The notes under the pieces were generated by a model that saw nothing but the letters and a program-made list of their open reading frames with translations, was not told the DNA's origin and made no database searches. From positions 1 to 12,643 of the forward strand of contig JAUVBH010000016.1 of the NCBI GenBank assembly GCA_030591285.1: a stretch of DNA of 12,643 nt. Direction: 5' to 3'. This stretch comes from Thermoplasmatota archaeon (lineage in GTDB: Archaea; Thermoplasmatota; Penumbrarchaeia; Penumbrarchaeales; Penumbrarchaeaceae). Shown here piece by piece: positions 6,626 through 12,530 of the stretch; positions within the stretch are counted from its first letter, which is position 1; each line of letters starts with the position of its first letter. Position numbers and translations under genes: made by a program.

Positions 6626-7924
6626 TCAGACGATCCTCCACTTGTGGTATGCAGGGGTATCCGTTGAGAAACAGAAATGAATGGTCTGGAAGTCCTTCTT
6701 GAAATCTGCAGAATCCTCCTTGACCTTCATTGGATCCTCTTTGTCAATAAGGACACGTTTGAAAAGATCTGCAACTTCTGTCATATGGGATTCTTTCATT
6801 CCGATCCTGGTAAGTTCCTGTGCCCCGAGTCTGAGACCAGATGGTCTCATTGCTGTACCTGGATCATCAGGAATGAGGTTCTTGTTGGTTATGATGTTCG
6901 CAGTCTCCAGGTCCAAAGCACAGGTTGCTCCTCCACCCTGGGCTGTTACATCAAGTACCATGGCATGGGAACTGGTGAATCCGAGAGCTTCTCCCATTAC
7001 AGTGAAACCTCTCTCATGAAGCGCCTGGGCAAGAGCCTGGGCGTTCCTGATTATCTGATCAGCATACTCTGCACCAAACTCGAGATGCTCAGCAAAGGCT
7101 ATCCCCTTGGCCGCCATTGTCATCAGATGATGGGATGAATGGGTTCCAGGGAACACTCTCCTTCTGATCGCTTTCCACTGGTCCTCGTCCTTTGGATTCC
7201 CAGCTATTACTCCTCCCTGTGGGCCTGGGAGGGTCTTGTGCGTTGATCCGGTGAGAATGTGTGCACCTTCATTTAGTGGATCCTGGAATTTGCCTCCTGC
7301 GATCAATCCCAGGACATGGGCACCGTCATACCATACGTGGCAGTCTATCTCCTGAAGTGTATCCTGAAGCTCTTTGAGAGGCGCCGGGAATAGGAAGACG
7401 GATCTTCCGAAAAGACAAAGCTTGGGTTTGTGCTCAAGAAGAAGTTTCCTCGAAGCATCAACATCGATGTTCATATTCTCCTTGTCCCATACATAGGTCA
7501 TCTCCTGACCGCCTCTGAGACCTCCAGCACCGAATTTTGCTGATGAAATATGAGCTCCGTCATTGAGATGAGGTGCGAAATAGAGGTCGCCAGGTTTGAT
7601 GAAAGCAAAGAAAGCCGATATGTTGGCAGTTGTCCCTGATATCGGTCTCACATCTGCGACCGGGGACCGAAATAGCTTCTTGGCGATCTCCTCGACCCTG
7701 GTCTCGACCTTGTCGACATAGATATTTCCATTGTAATATCTCTTACCAGGAAGTCCTTCTGCATACCTGTCTGTAAAATCGCTTACCTGTAGTTGTCTTG
7801 CCAATGGTGACACCAGATTCTCGGATGCTATCATGCACAAAGAATCCTTGAACCAATCGGTATGTGTGTCAACCTGGTCGTAGATGAACTTCACGTCTTC
7901 ATTTTCAGGAAGGGAAAGGGTCAT
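6626..7924 (-). CDS. glyA: Serine hydroxymethyltransferase (archaeal type)
   Basis: PLP enzyme of 432 residues that interconverts serine and glycine with transfer of a one-carbon unit to a pterin carrier. Visible signatures are 'MIASENLVSP' (31-40), 'EGLPGKRYYNGN' (56-67), the phosphate-binding 'SGTTAN' (96-101), 'WYDGAHVLGL' with Asp200 placed to bind the pyridine nitrogen, and 'GSTHKTLPGPQGG' with Lys230 as the expected Schiff-base lysine. 'SGLRLGAQELT' contains Arg365, the likely substrate carboxylate ligand. The GPQGG wording after the lysine and the YYNGN loop resemble archaeal SHMTs rather than the bacterial GPRGG and YYGGC forms. Whether the pterin is tetrahydrofolate or tetrahydromethanopterin cannot be told from the sequence. 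GAGGTGA sits just before the ATG. It is divergent from elp3, with a dyad in the shared spacer, and is followed by the 98-residue gene. Confidence 0.96.
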   Translation of the reverse strand: MTLSLPENEDVKFIYDQVDTHTDWFKDSLCMIASENLVSPLARQLQVSDFTDRYAEGLPGKRYYNGNIYVDKVETRVEEIAKKLFRSPVADVRPISGTTANISAFFAFIKPGDLYFAPHLNDGAHISSAKFGAGGLRGGQEMTYVWDKENMNIDVDASRKLLLEHKPKLCLFGRSVFLFPAPLKELQDTLQEIDCHVWYDGAHVLGLIAGGKFQDPLNEGAHILTGSTHKTLPGPQGGVIAGNPKDEDQWKAIRRRVFPGTHSSHHLMTMAAKGIAFAEHLEFGAEYADQIIRNAQALAQALHERGFTVMGEALGFTSSHAMVLDVTAQGGGATCALDLETANIITNKNLIPDDPGTAMRPSGLRLGAQELTRIGMKESHMTEVADLFKRVLIDKEDPMKVKEDSADFKKDFQTIHFCFSTDTPAYHKWRIV

Positions 7925-7960
7925 TTTTTCACCTCTTTGGGTGTAATGATAACTTCCACA

Positions 7961-7977
7961 TTAACGTTTCCCGTTAA
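7961..7977. promoter_or_regulatory. 17-bp dyad, candidate operator between glyA and elp3
   Basis: TTAACG-N5-CGTTAA is a perfect inverted repeat with 6-bp arms in the 117-bp divergent spacer. On the minus strand the arm nearest glyA reads CGTTAA, about 38 bp before the glyA ATG, where a TATA box would be expected. A protein bound here could therefore block glyA transcription. This is inferred from sequence and position; no regulator is seen in the window. Confidence 0.4.
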
Positions 7978-8005
7978 CCAGACTAACTCCCCACAACAGG
8001 AAAAT

Positions 8006-8014
8006 CTAATTATG
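8006..8014 (+). promoter_or_regulatory. TATA-like box for elp3
   Basis: CTAATTATG is centred near 8010, which would place transcription start near 8035, just before the TTG start codons. The leader would be only about 7-10 nt, with GAGG at its 5' end. This is a weak match, given only because it agrees with the short leaders inferred elsewhere in the window. Confidence 0.3.
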
Positions 8015-8041
8015 ACCCATTCATAACATCTCTGAGGCTCC

Positions 8042-9697
8042 TTGTTGAAACGGAAAAAAAGTGAAGATGGACCGAGAAGATCTGATATCTGGGAGGATGA
8101 TGAAGTTCTGGAAGGTGTCCTTGGATCCATTTTGGACCTGCTTCTTTCTGGTGGAATATCGACAAAGGAGCAATTACAGAAAGAGAAATTGAAGTTCATG
8201 AAATCAAAAGGTCTGGATGACCTGCCTACCAATTCCATGATCCTGCACTACCTGAGATCCATCGAACCTGACCGGGAGAAAGAGTTCATCTCCATTTTGA
8301 AAAAGAAACCATCCAGAACTCTATCGGGTGTTGCTGTGGTGGCTGTAATGACATCACCACATGAATGCCCACATGGAAAGTGTCTTTTCTGTCCTGGTGG
8401 TGTTGAGCAAGAGATTCCGACACCACAGTCCTACACTGGTCGAGAACCTGCAGCTATGAGGGCCTCTGGTAATAATTTTGATCCATACGAACAAGTAGCT
8501 AACAGGATCGGACAGCTTGAGGAGATCGGGCACCCAACGGACAAGATCGACCTCATACTGATGGGTGGAACGATCACTGCCCGGGAAGAGGATTATCAGA
8601 TCGGTTTTGTCAAAGGTTGTTTGGATGCAATGAATGGGGAGCGGTCTTCGACCTTTGAAGAGGCTGCCAGGTTAAATGAGACCTCAATTCACCGATGCGT
8701 CGGGACTACCTTTGAAACCAGACCTGACAGATCAGGGAAGAAAGAGACCGATCTGATCCTGGACCTTGGAGGTACCAGGGTTGAACTTGGTGTGCAATCA
8801 GTCTTTGATGAACCGCTTACTATCAGTAGAAGAGGTCATTCTTCCCAGGACACCATCGATGCAACCAGGATTGCCAAGGATAGCGGGTTGAAGGTCGGAT
8901 ATCATCTAATGCCTGGCATACCAGGGTCCACACCCATGATGGACCTGGAAAGTGCCAGGAAGGTCTTTCAGGATCCAGATTTCAAACCCGATATGATCAA
9001 GATATATCCCACATTGGTCATAGGTGGGACAGACCTATATGATATGTGGAAAAAAGGTGAGTATACAGCTCTTACCACAGAAGATGCTTCCAAACTGGTT
9101 GCTGAGATCAAAAGGATCACTCCTCCATGGGTCAGGATACAGAGGGTTCAGAGGGACATTCCTAGCCCATTGGTGGAAGGAGGGGTCAAAAAGAGCAATC
9201 TTCGTCAACTTGCTCAGATCGAACTCCATAGAATGGGATTTGAATGCAGATGTGTGAGATGTAGAGAGATCGGCCATAAATTGGGAACTGAGGGAGTTTT
9301 ACCTCAACCGGAAGATATCACATTGGTGAGAAGAGAATATGATGCATCTGGCGGAAAAGAGGTGTTCCTATCCTTCGAGGTGGAAGCGAAGGATGCACTG
9401 GTCGGTTATGTTAGACTTCGGCTTCCTTCTGATAAGGCTCACAGGGACGAGATCGGTCAAGTTGGATTGGTACGTGAATTGAAAGTATTCGGCCCAATGG
9501 TCCCGATAGGTAAGGATGCTCTTGGAGAATGGCAGCATCGTGGATATGGAAGCAAGTTGATGATGTATGCAGGTTCGATAGTCAAGGATGAATGGGGCCT
9601 TGATAGGATCATTGTGATCTCCGGGATCGGTGCCCGTGAATACTACAAGAAATTTGGATTTGAAAGGTATGGACCGTATATGGGAAAGGGTCTTTAG
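8042..9697 (+). CDS. elp3: Elp3: tRNA uridine(34) modification enzyme, radical SAM and GNAT domains
   Basis: The protein has 551 residues from TTG 8042. Elp3 uses acetyl-CoA and a radical SAM reaction to put a carboxymethyl group on the wobble uridine of certain tRNAs, and archaeal Elp3 acts without the other Elongator subunits. The radical SAM cluster is C109-X4-C114-X2-C117 ('HECPHGKCLFCPGG'). Other Elp3 signatures are 'TYEP'-like 'GREPAAMRA', 'LMGGT', 'TTFETRPD', 'HLMPGIPGSTPMMD' and 'KIYPTLVI'. The C-terminal GNAT domain has the acetyl-CoA loop 'QHRGYGSKLM' (about 498-507) and the tyrosine-rich 'REYYKKFGFERYGPY' end. No ATG precedes the conserved region closely. Two tandem TTG codons (8042 and 8045) follow a weak GAGG at 8034-8037, and the second has the better spacing. 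The first 25 residues may therefore be misassigned. The gene ends 11 bp from the convergent dtdA. Confidence 0.95.
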   Translation: MLKRKKSEDGPRRSDIWEDDEVLEGVLGSILDLLLSGGISTKEQLQKEKLKFMKSKGLDDLPTNSMILHYLRSIEPDREKEFISILKKKPSRTLSGVAVVAVMTSPHECPHGKCLFCPGGVEQEIPTPQSYTGREPAAMRASGNNFDPYEQVANRIGQLEEIGHPTDKIDLILMGGTITAREEDYQIGFVKGCLDAMNGERSSTFEEAARLNETSIHRCVGTTFETRPDRSGKKETDLILDLGGTRVELGVQSVFDEPLTISRRGHSSQDTIDATRIAKDSGLKVGYHLMPGIPGSTPMMDLESARKVFQDPDFKPDMIKIYPTLVIGGTDLYDMWKKGEYTALTTEDASKLVAEIKRITPPWVRIQRVQRDIPSPLVEGGVKKSNLRQLAQIELHRMGFECRCVRCREIGHKLGTEGVLPQPEDITLVRREYDASGGKEVFLSFEVEAKDALVGYVRLRLPSDKAHRDEIGQVGLVRELKVFGPMVPIGKDALGEWQHRGYGSKLMMYAGSIVKDEWGLDRIIVISGIGAREYYKKFGFERYGPYMGKGL

Positions 9698-9708
9698 CAT
9701 TGAACAAA

Positions 9709-10569
9709 TCAATTACCGATCTTCAATCCCATTTCCCTGATCATGAACTCCACTTCTTCGATCTTTTCCTTATTATTTTGTGATCTGTGCAGGAAGACAA
9801 ATTCCACTCCGGGAGTAGCCTGGACAGCCAATTCGATCAACGGTTTGATCTCATCTGCGTTCAGAATAATGTAATCCGGGATCATATGGCCAAAGGAGAA
9901 TTTTTTTCGCATGGCCCTATCTGTGAACCTTGGAGCATAATGTCCTCCGCCAATACCAATTGCGATCGGAGGTGTGATTTCTGGAGAAAGAAAATTATCC
10001 GACAGAAGAGCCTTAGCAATGGACCTGCCAAGTTCAGGTATGTCCCACCTGTTCTCATCGGACCCTATTTCGATGAAGAATGAAGGTGATCCAAGCAATG
10101 GACCATGGTGTGTAACCTCATATGTGGTCTGATCCTTCAGACCCAGAGCCTTCTTTTCCTTGTATAGTGATCTCAACGCAGCCGTCATTTCAATTGGAGC
10201 AGAGGGGGGGAGTTTTCCTGGATCGCCACCAAAATCGGCTCCCAGAAAATTGCCAGGGGGATGAACCGTGAGAGATCTGATGTCCATTTCCGACCTGTGC
10301 CTGCTGAGAAAGATCAGGAGTTCAAGAGGATATTTGCTGACAGTATCATGAAACTCGGGTAGTTCAGTACGGATATGTTCTGATATCTCCCTATCGACAT
10401 TTTCAAAATAGAGATGTGTACCCTCTTTTTCGAAAAGTAAAAGGTCCCCATTCAGAAGAATGTCCCTTCCATGGAATTCTCCGACCTTTTCCCAGGCGGC
10501 TTCTTCGATCAATCGGTCCCTGATATTTCGGGACGCTGGGTCCTCCAGGGAAACTAGAAGGACCTTCAT
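9709..10569 (-). CDS. dtdA: D-aminoacyl-tRNA deacylase, archaeal DtdA (DTD2) type
   Basis: The protein has 286 residues from ATG 10569, close to the usual family length. The enzyme hydrolyses D-amino acids mischarged on tRNA, a translation quality-control step. Family signatures seen are 'FLSRHRSEMDIRSLTVHPPGN' in overlapping pieces at about 88-107 (archaeal DtdA normally shows SRH-S and LTVH-PGN), 'TYEVTHHGP' (149-157) and 'IGIGGGHYAPRF' (204-215). The histidine pairs H154/H155 and H210 are likely metal or catalytic positions. GGTGG lies five bases before the ATG and overlaps the end of the upstream sugar nucleotidylyltransferase gene, whose stop is only 10 bp upstream, so co-transcription is nearly certain. 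An in-frame start at 10620 would extend into the upstream gene and has no support. It converges on elp3, another tRNA-acting enzyme, but on the opposite strand. Confidence 0.95.
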   Translation of the reverse strand: MKVLLVSLEDPASRNIRDRLIEEAAWEKVGEFHGRDILLNGDLLLFEKEGTHLYFENVDREISEHIRTELPEFHDTVSKYPLELLIFLSRHRSEMDIRSLTVHPPGNFLGADFGGDPGKLPPSAPIEMTAALRSLYKEKKALGLKDQTTYEVTHHGPLLGSPSFFIEIGSDENRWDIPELGRSIAKALLSDNFLSPEITPPIAIGIGGGHYAPRFTDRAMRKKFSFGHMIPDYIILNADEIKPLIELAVQATPGVEFVFLHRSQNNKEKIEEVEFMIREMGLKIGN

Positions 10570-10579
10570 CTTTCCACCA

Positions 10580-11806
10580 TCAGAAGATCCTTGAATTCTT
10601 TCCGATCGTTCCCGATGCATGTGCGCCAGGCCCTATCCGAGCCCCGGAAAAGATCATCGTTCCAACATCCAATGTGGAGTTTATCCCGGTCTTCACATCA
10701 TCTCCGACGATCACACCAAGTTTTCTCCTCCCCGAGCTTACCCGTTTTCCTTTGAGAGTGACCTTAACCGGTCCATCATCCAATCTGAGATTGGCAACCT
10801 TGGTCCCTGAACCGAAATTGCATCCAGAACCAATGATAGAGTCACCCAGATAGTTGTGATGGGGGATGTGGCTCTTCTCCATTATTATGGAGTTCTTCAC
10901 TTCTGATGCAGCACCAACCTTCGATCCTTTACCGATGTATGTTCGTCCCCGGATGTATGAATTGGGGCCCACAACAGCGCCTTCATCAATAATGACATTC
11001 CCCTCAATATAGGTTCCAGATTTTATCCTGGCACCCCTCTTCAACACGACAGTGCCATGAATATGGACATTATCTTCAATATCTCCCTGAATATCCTCTT
11101 CAATTCGATCCATATAGATCTCGTGGGCATTCAATAGATCCCACGGGGACCCGATATCCACCCATTTCTCGTCTGGAACAAATGCTGTTACAGGTTCCTG
11201 TTCCATGATAATATCGATCGAGTTGGTGATCTCATATTCCCCACGAGGTGAGATCGGAGTTTTCTTGATTGCCTCGAATATTTGTGGTTTGAAAAGATAT
11301 ATCCCACCGTTGATCAGTCCCTTTTTTACCTCTCCTGATTTTTCTATTATACCCATGACCATATCCTTTTTGGTGGTCACAAGCCCAAATCTGGAGGCAT
11401 CCTCAACCTCTATCAGGGTCATGATGTTGTTATTTGTCTCATTGAACTTCTCCAATAATCCTTGAAGAAGGGATCGAGAAACAATGACATCACCATTGAG
11501 ACAGAGAAATGGTTCATCAATGAACTTCTTGGCTATGGAAACAGCGTGAGCGGTACCCAATCTCTGGGGTTGGATAAGATATGTGATCTTGACACCAAGT
11601 TTTGATCCGTCCCGAAAATGGTCCTTGATGGTGTTCCCATGATAACCGGTCAGGATCGCTATCTCTGTGATACCTGCTTCTTTCAGGGAAATGATAGTAT
11701 GTTCAAGAAAAGGACGGCCTGCAACTGGAAGCATGGGTTTGGGTCGGTTCTCGGTCAGTGGTCCCATCCTGACTCCCTGGCCTGCAGCAAGGATCAAAGC
11801 TTTCAT
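10580..11806 (-). CDS. Bifunctional sugar-1-phosphate nucleotidylyltransferase / acyltransferase (GlmU-like)
   Basis: The protein has 408 residues from ATG 11806. The N-terminal nucleotidyltransferase domain (about 1-230) begins 'KALILAAGQGVRMGPLTENR' with the following 'PKPML' loop. It then shows 'GTAHAV' (84-89), 'NGDVI' with D106 for metal, 'GEYEITNSI' (189-197) and 'KWVDIGSPWDLL'. The C-terminal part (about 240-408) has left-handed beta-helix hexapeptide repeats, 'IPHHNYLGDS' with a histidine in the place of the GlmU acetyltransferase catalytic residue, and 'GSGTKVANLR'. This architecture matches archaeal enzymes that form UDP-GlcNAc from glucosamine-1-phosphate and may also act on glucose-1-phosphate with dTTP, so the exact sugar and nucleotide are uncertain. 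GGAGGAG lies before the ATG. The frame stays open for another 80 codons upstream, but that stretch is cysteine- and tyrosine-rich, lacks family similarity and holds promoter dyads. It heads the operon with dtdA. Confidence 0.93.
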   Translation of the reverse strand: MKALILAAGQGVRMGPLTENRPKPMLPVAGRPFLEHTIISLKEAGITEIAILTGYHGNTIKDHFRDGSKLGVKITYLIQPQRLGTAHAVSIAKKFIDEPFLCLNGDVIVSRSLLQGLLEKFNETNNNIMTLIEVEDASRFGLVTTKKDMVMGIIEKSGEVKKGLINGGIYLFKPQIFEAIKKTPISPRGEYEITNSIDIIMEQEPVTAFVPDEKWVDIGSPWDLLNAHEIYMDRIEEDIQGDIEDNVHIHGTVVLKRGARIKSGTYIEGNVIIDEGAVVGPNSYIRGRTYIGKGSKVGAASEVKNSIIMEKSHIPHHNYLGDSIIGSGCNFGSGTKVANLRLDDGPVKVTLKGKRVSSGRRKLGVIVGDDVKTGINSTLDVGTMIFSGARIGPGAHASGTIGKNSRIF

Positions 11807-11840
11807 AAATGCTCCTCCGGCCCTCAAGAAGTGAGTACCT

Positions 11841-11850
11841 TTACTTTTAT
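11841..11850 (-). promoter_or_regulatory. Candidate TATA box for the nucleotidylyltransferase-dtdA operon
   Basis: The minus strand reads ATAAAAGTAA, centred near 11846. Transcription would then begin near 11821, leaving about 15 nt of leader that contains GGAGGAG before ATG 11806. A second candidate is the palindromic AT-rich box at 11948-11963, which would give a leader of about 125 nt. Confidence 0.4.
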
Positions 11851-11883
11851 CTTTGTGCAAAGGTTTTCGATAACAATACCTAC

Positions 11884-11937
11884 CAATTGAAATTATGACA
11901 AATGCAATTGAAAAGCATTGTTTCCGAAATGTCATAA
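11884..11937. repeat. Nested inverted repeat with 21-bp-spaced direct repeats, candidate operator
   Basis: An outer perfect inverted repeat TTATGACA (11893-11900) / TGTCATAA (11930-11937) encloses an inner pair AATGC (11901-11905) / GCATT (11915-11919). In addition, CAATTGAAA occurs at 11884-11892 and again at 11905-11913. That is a 21-bp step, two turns of the helix, so both copies would face the same side of the DNA. The element sits upstream of the leftward nucleotidylyltransferase operon. Binding by a dimeric regulator is inferred; alternatively it is a chance product of AT-rich DNA. Confidence 0.4.
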
Positions 11938-11947
11938 CAATTATACA

Positions 11948-11963
11948 ATATTTATCTAAATAT
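11948..11963. promoter_or_regulatory. Palindromic AT-rich box, possible two-way TATA element
   Basis: ATATTTA-TC-TAAATAT is a 16-bp palindrome (7-bp arms, 2-bp centre) lying between the leftward operon and the rightward features. Because TATA boxes are nearly symmetric, this could seed transcription in either direction, with direction set by flanking BRE sequence. This is inferred from sequence only. Confidence 0.3.
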
Positions 11964-11975
11964 GGATAAAAAGGG

Positions 11976-12107
11976 TATATTTCAAACCTTGATTTGAGAG
12001 GTGAGCCCCAAGGCTGGACAATAGAGTTCATCCGAATATAACCCACGCTGTCCAGGTGAACCAGTGTTTCACCGAAGTAGTGTCAGGAAGTGCTGGAATG
12101 ATTTTTT
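11976..12107 (+). ncRNA. Candidate small structured RNA with its own promoter and T-tract end
   Basis: A TATA-like TATATTT at 11976-11982, preceded by AAAAAGGG (BRE-like), would start transcription near 12004. The next about 104 nt contain two clean hairpins. One is CTGGACA (12014-12020) / TGTCCAG (12049-12055) with a 28-nt loop. The other is GGTGAA (12055-12060) / TTCACC (12068-12073) with a 7-nt loop; the two share base 12055. A run of six T at 12102-12107 could end the transcript. There is no convincing ORF. No C/D-box pair, tRNA, SRP or RNase P signature was recognised, so the class is unknown. It could instead be unstructured spacer; the call rests on hairpins and spacing. Confidence 0.3.
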
Positions 12108-12111
12108 CCCA

Positions 12112-12123
12112 TCAATGCATTGA
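12112..12123. promoter_or_regulatory. 12-bp palindrome upstream of the small-protein promoter
   Basis: TCAATGCATTGA is a perfect 12-bp palindrome, 35 bp upstream of the TATA box of the 72-residue gene. That is a usual place for an archaeal activator site. Its half-site GCATTG also occurs at 11915-11920 inside the dyad on the other side of this spacer. Confidence 0.3.
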
Positions 12124-12157
12124 ATTTTCGTTAAATTGGAAGGCCAGGAAGGATATG

Positions 12158-12165
12158 TTTATATA
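12158..12165 (+). promoter_or_regulatory. Strong TATA box for the 72-residue protein gene
   Basis: TTTATATA is essentially the archaeal TATA consensus and follows purine-rich sequence (GGAAGGATATG) that could serve as a BRE. Transcription would start near 12187, giving a leader of about 40 nt that ends with TGGAGGATGG before the ATG. A weak hairpin GGTAG (12189-12193) / CTACC (12203-12207) lies in that leader. Confidence 0.65.
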
Positions 12166-12226
12166 GCCAGCATGTAATACAGAGACAGGGTAGGGGATTA
12201 AGCTACCTTTTGTGGAGGATGGAAAA

Positions 12227-12445
12227 ATGGCAATGACCATGATAAACATTGGAAAGGCAAAGGATGTTGCGGCTCAGAAGAACCTTAAGCCCGGCAGGGT
12301 TGTCGGAACCTCCGGTGTTCAATTCACCAAGGGCAATAACAAAAGGCTTGAGGTCATCAGCTGGGGAGATTTCGAAGGCGCACTCGGCTCAAGGGGACTC
12401 GCGATCTATGAGTCCAAGGGCTGGATGAAGATAATGAAGAAGTGA
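12227..12445 (+). CDS. Small basic protein of 72 residues, unrecognised family
   Basis: The ATG at 12227 follows GGAGG (12214-12218) with 8-nt spacing. An in-frame GTG at 12212 overlaps that ribosome-binding site and is rejected. The protein has no cysteine, signal peptide or membrane helix. It begins with an N-terminal Met/Ile-rich stretch and a short helix ('KAKDVAAQKN'), then a Gly-rich, probably beta segment 'LKPGRVVGTSGVQFTKGN'. 'KRLEVISWGDFEGAL' and a 'GWMKIMKK' end follow. It is lysine-rich and net positive, with aromatic residues in the second half. I do not recognise the family. The near-consensus promoter, strong ribosome-binding site and dedicated terminator suggest a well-expressed monocistronic gene. 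Nucleic-acid binding is a guess from charge only. Confidence 0.85.
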   Translation: MAMTMINIGKAKDVAAQKNLKPGRVVGTSGVQFTKGNNKRLEVISWGDFEGALGSRGLAIYESKGWMKIMKK

Positions 12446-12470
12446 TCTACTTCAAATTGGCCGCTTGAAC

Positions 12471-12511
12471 GGGCCTCTTCATATTTCGGGGGCCCAGTTC
12501 ACCTTTTTTTT
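12471..12511 (+). terminator. Hairpin and T8 tract after the 72-residue gene
   Basis: GGGCCTC (12471-12477) pairs with GGGGCCC (12489-12495), with one T-G wobble and an 11-nt loop. Eight bases later comes a run of eight T (12504-12511). Archaeal RNA polymerase pauses and releases at T-rich tracts, so the T8 is the main signal. It lies about 60 bp past the stop codon and before the convergent gene at the right edge. Confidence 0.6.
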
Positions 12512-12530
12512 AACGTAGTTTTAAGTTTGA

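Noticed and set aside
7921..8238. Minus-strand open frame of 105 codons overlapping the 5' end of elp3
   Set aside because: It runs antisense to well-supported elp3 codons, has serine- and phenylalanine-rich shadow composition and no ribosome-binding site.
10570..10620. 17-codon extension of dtdA at its N-terminus
   Set aside because: It overlaps the end of the upstream gene, while ATG 10569 has GGTGG nearby and begins at the conserved MKVLLVS strand.
11807..12046. 80-codon in-frame extension upstream of the nucleotidylyltransferase start
   Set aside because: The extension is rich in Cys, Tyr and Arg, has no family similarity, overlaps dyads and promoter-like sequence, and ATG 11806 has GGAGGAG and begins exactly at the conserved KALILAAG motif.
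12000..12107. tRNA, C/D-box or riboswitch identity for the intergenic hairpins
   Set aside because: No acceptor or T-arm pattern, no RUGAUGA/CUGA box pair and no riboswitch consensus could be matched, so only a generic candidate RNA is reported.
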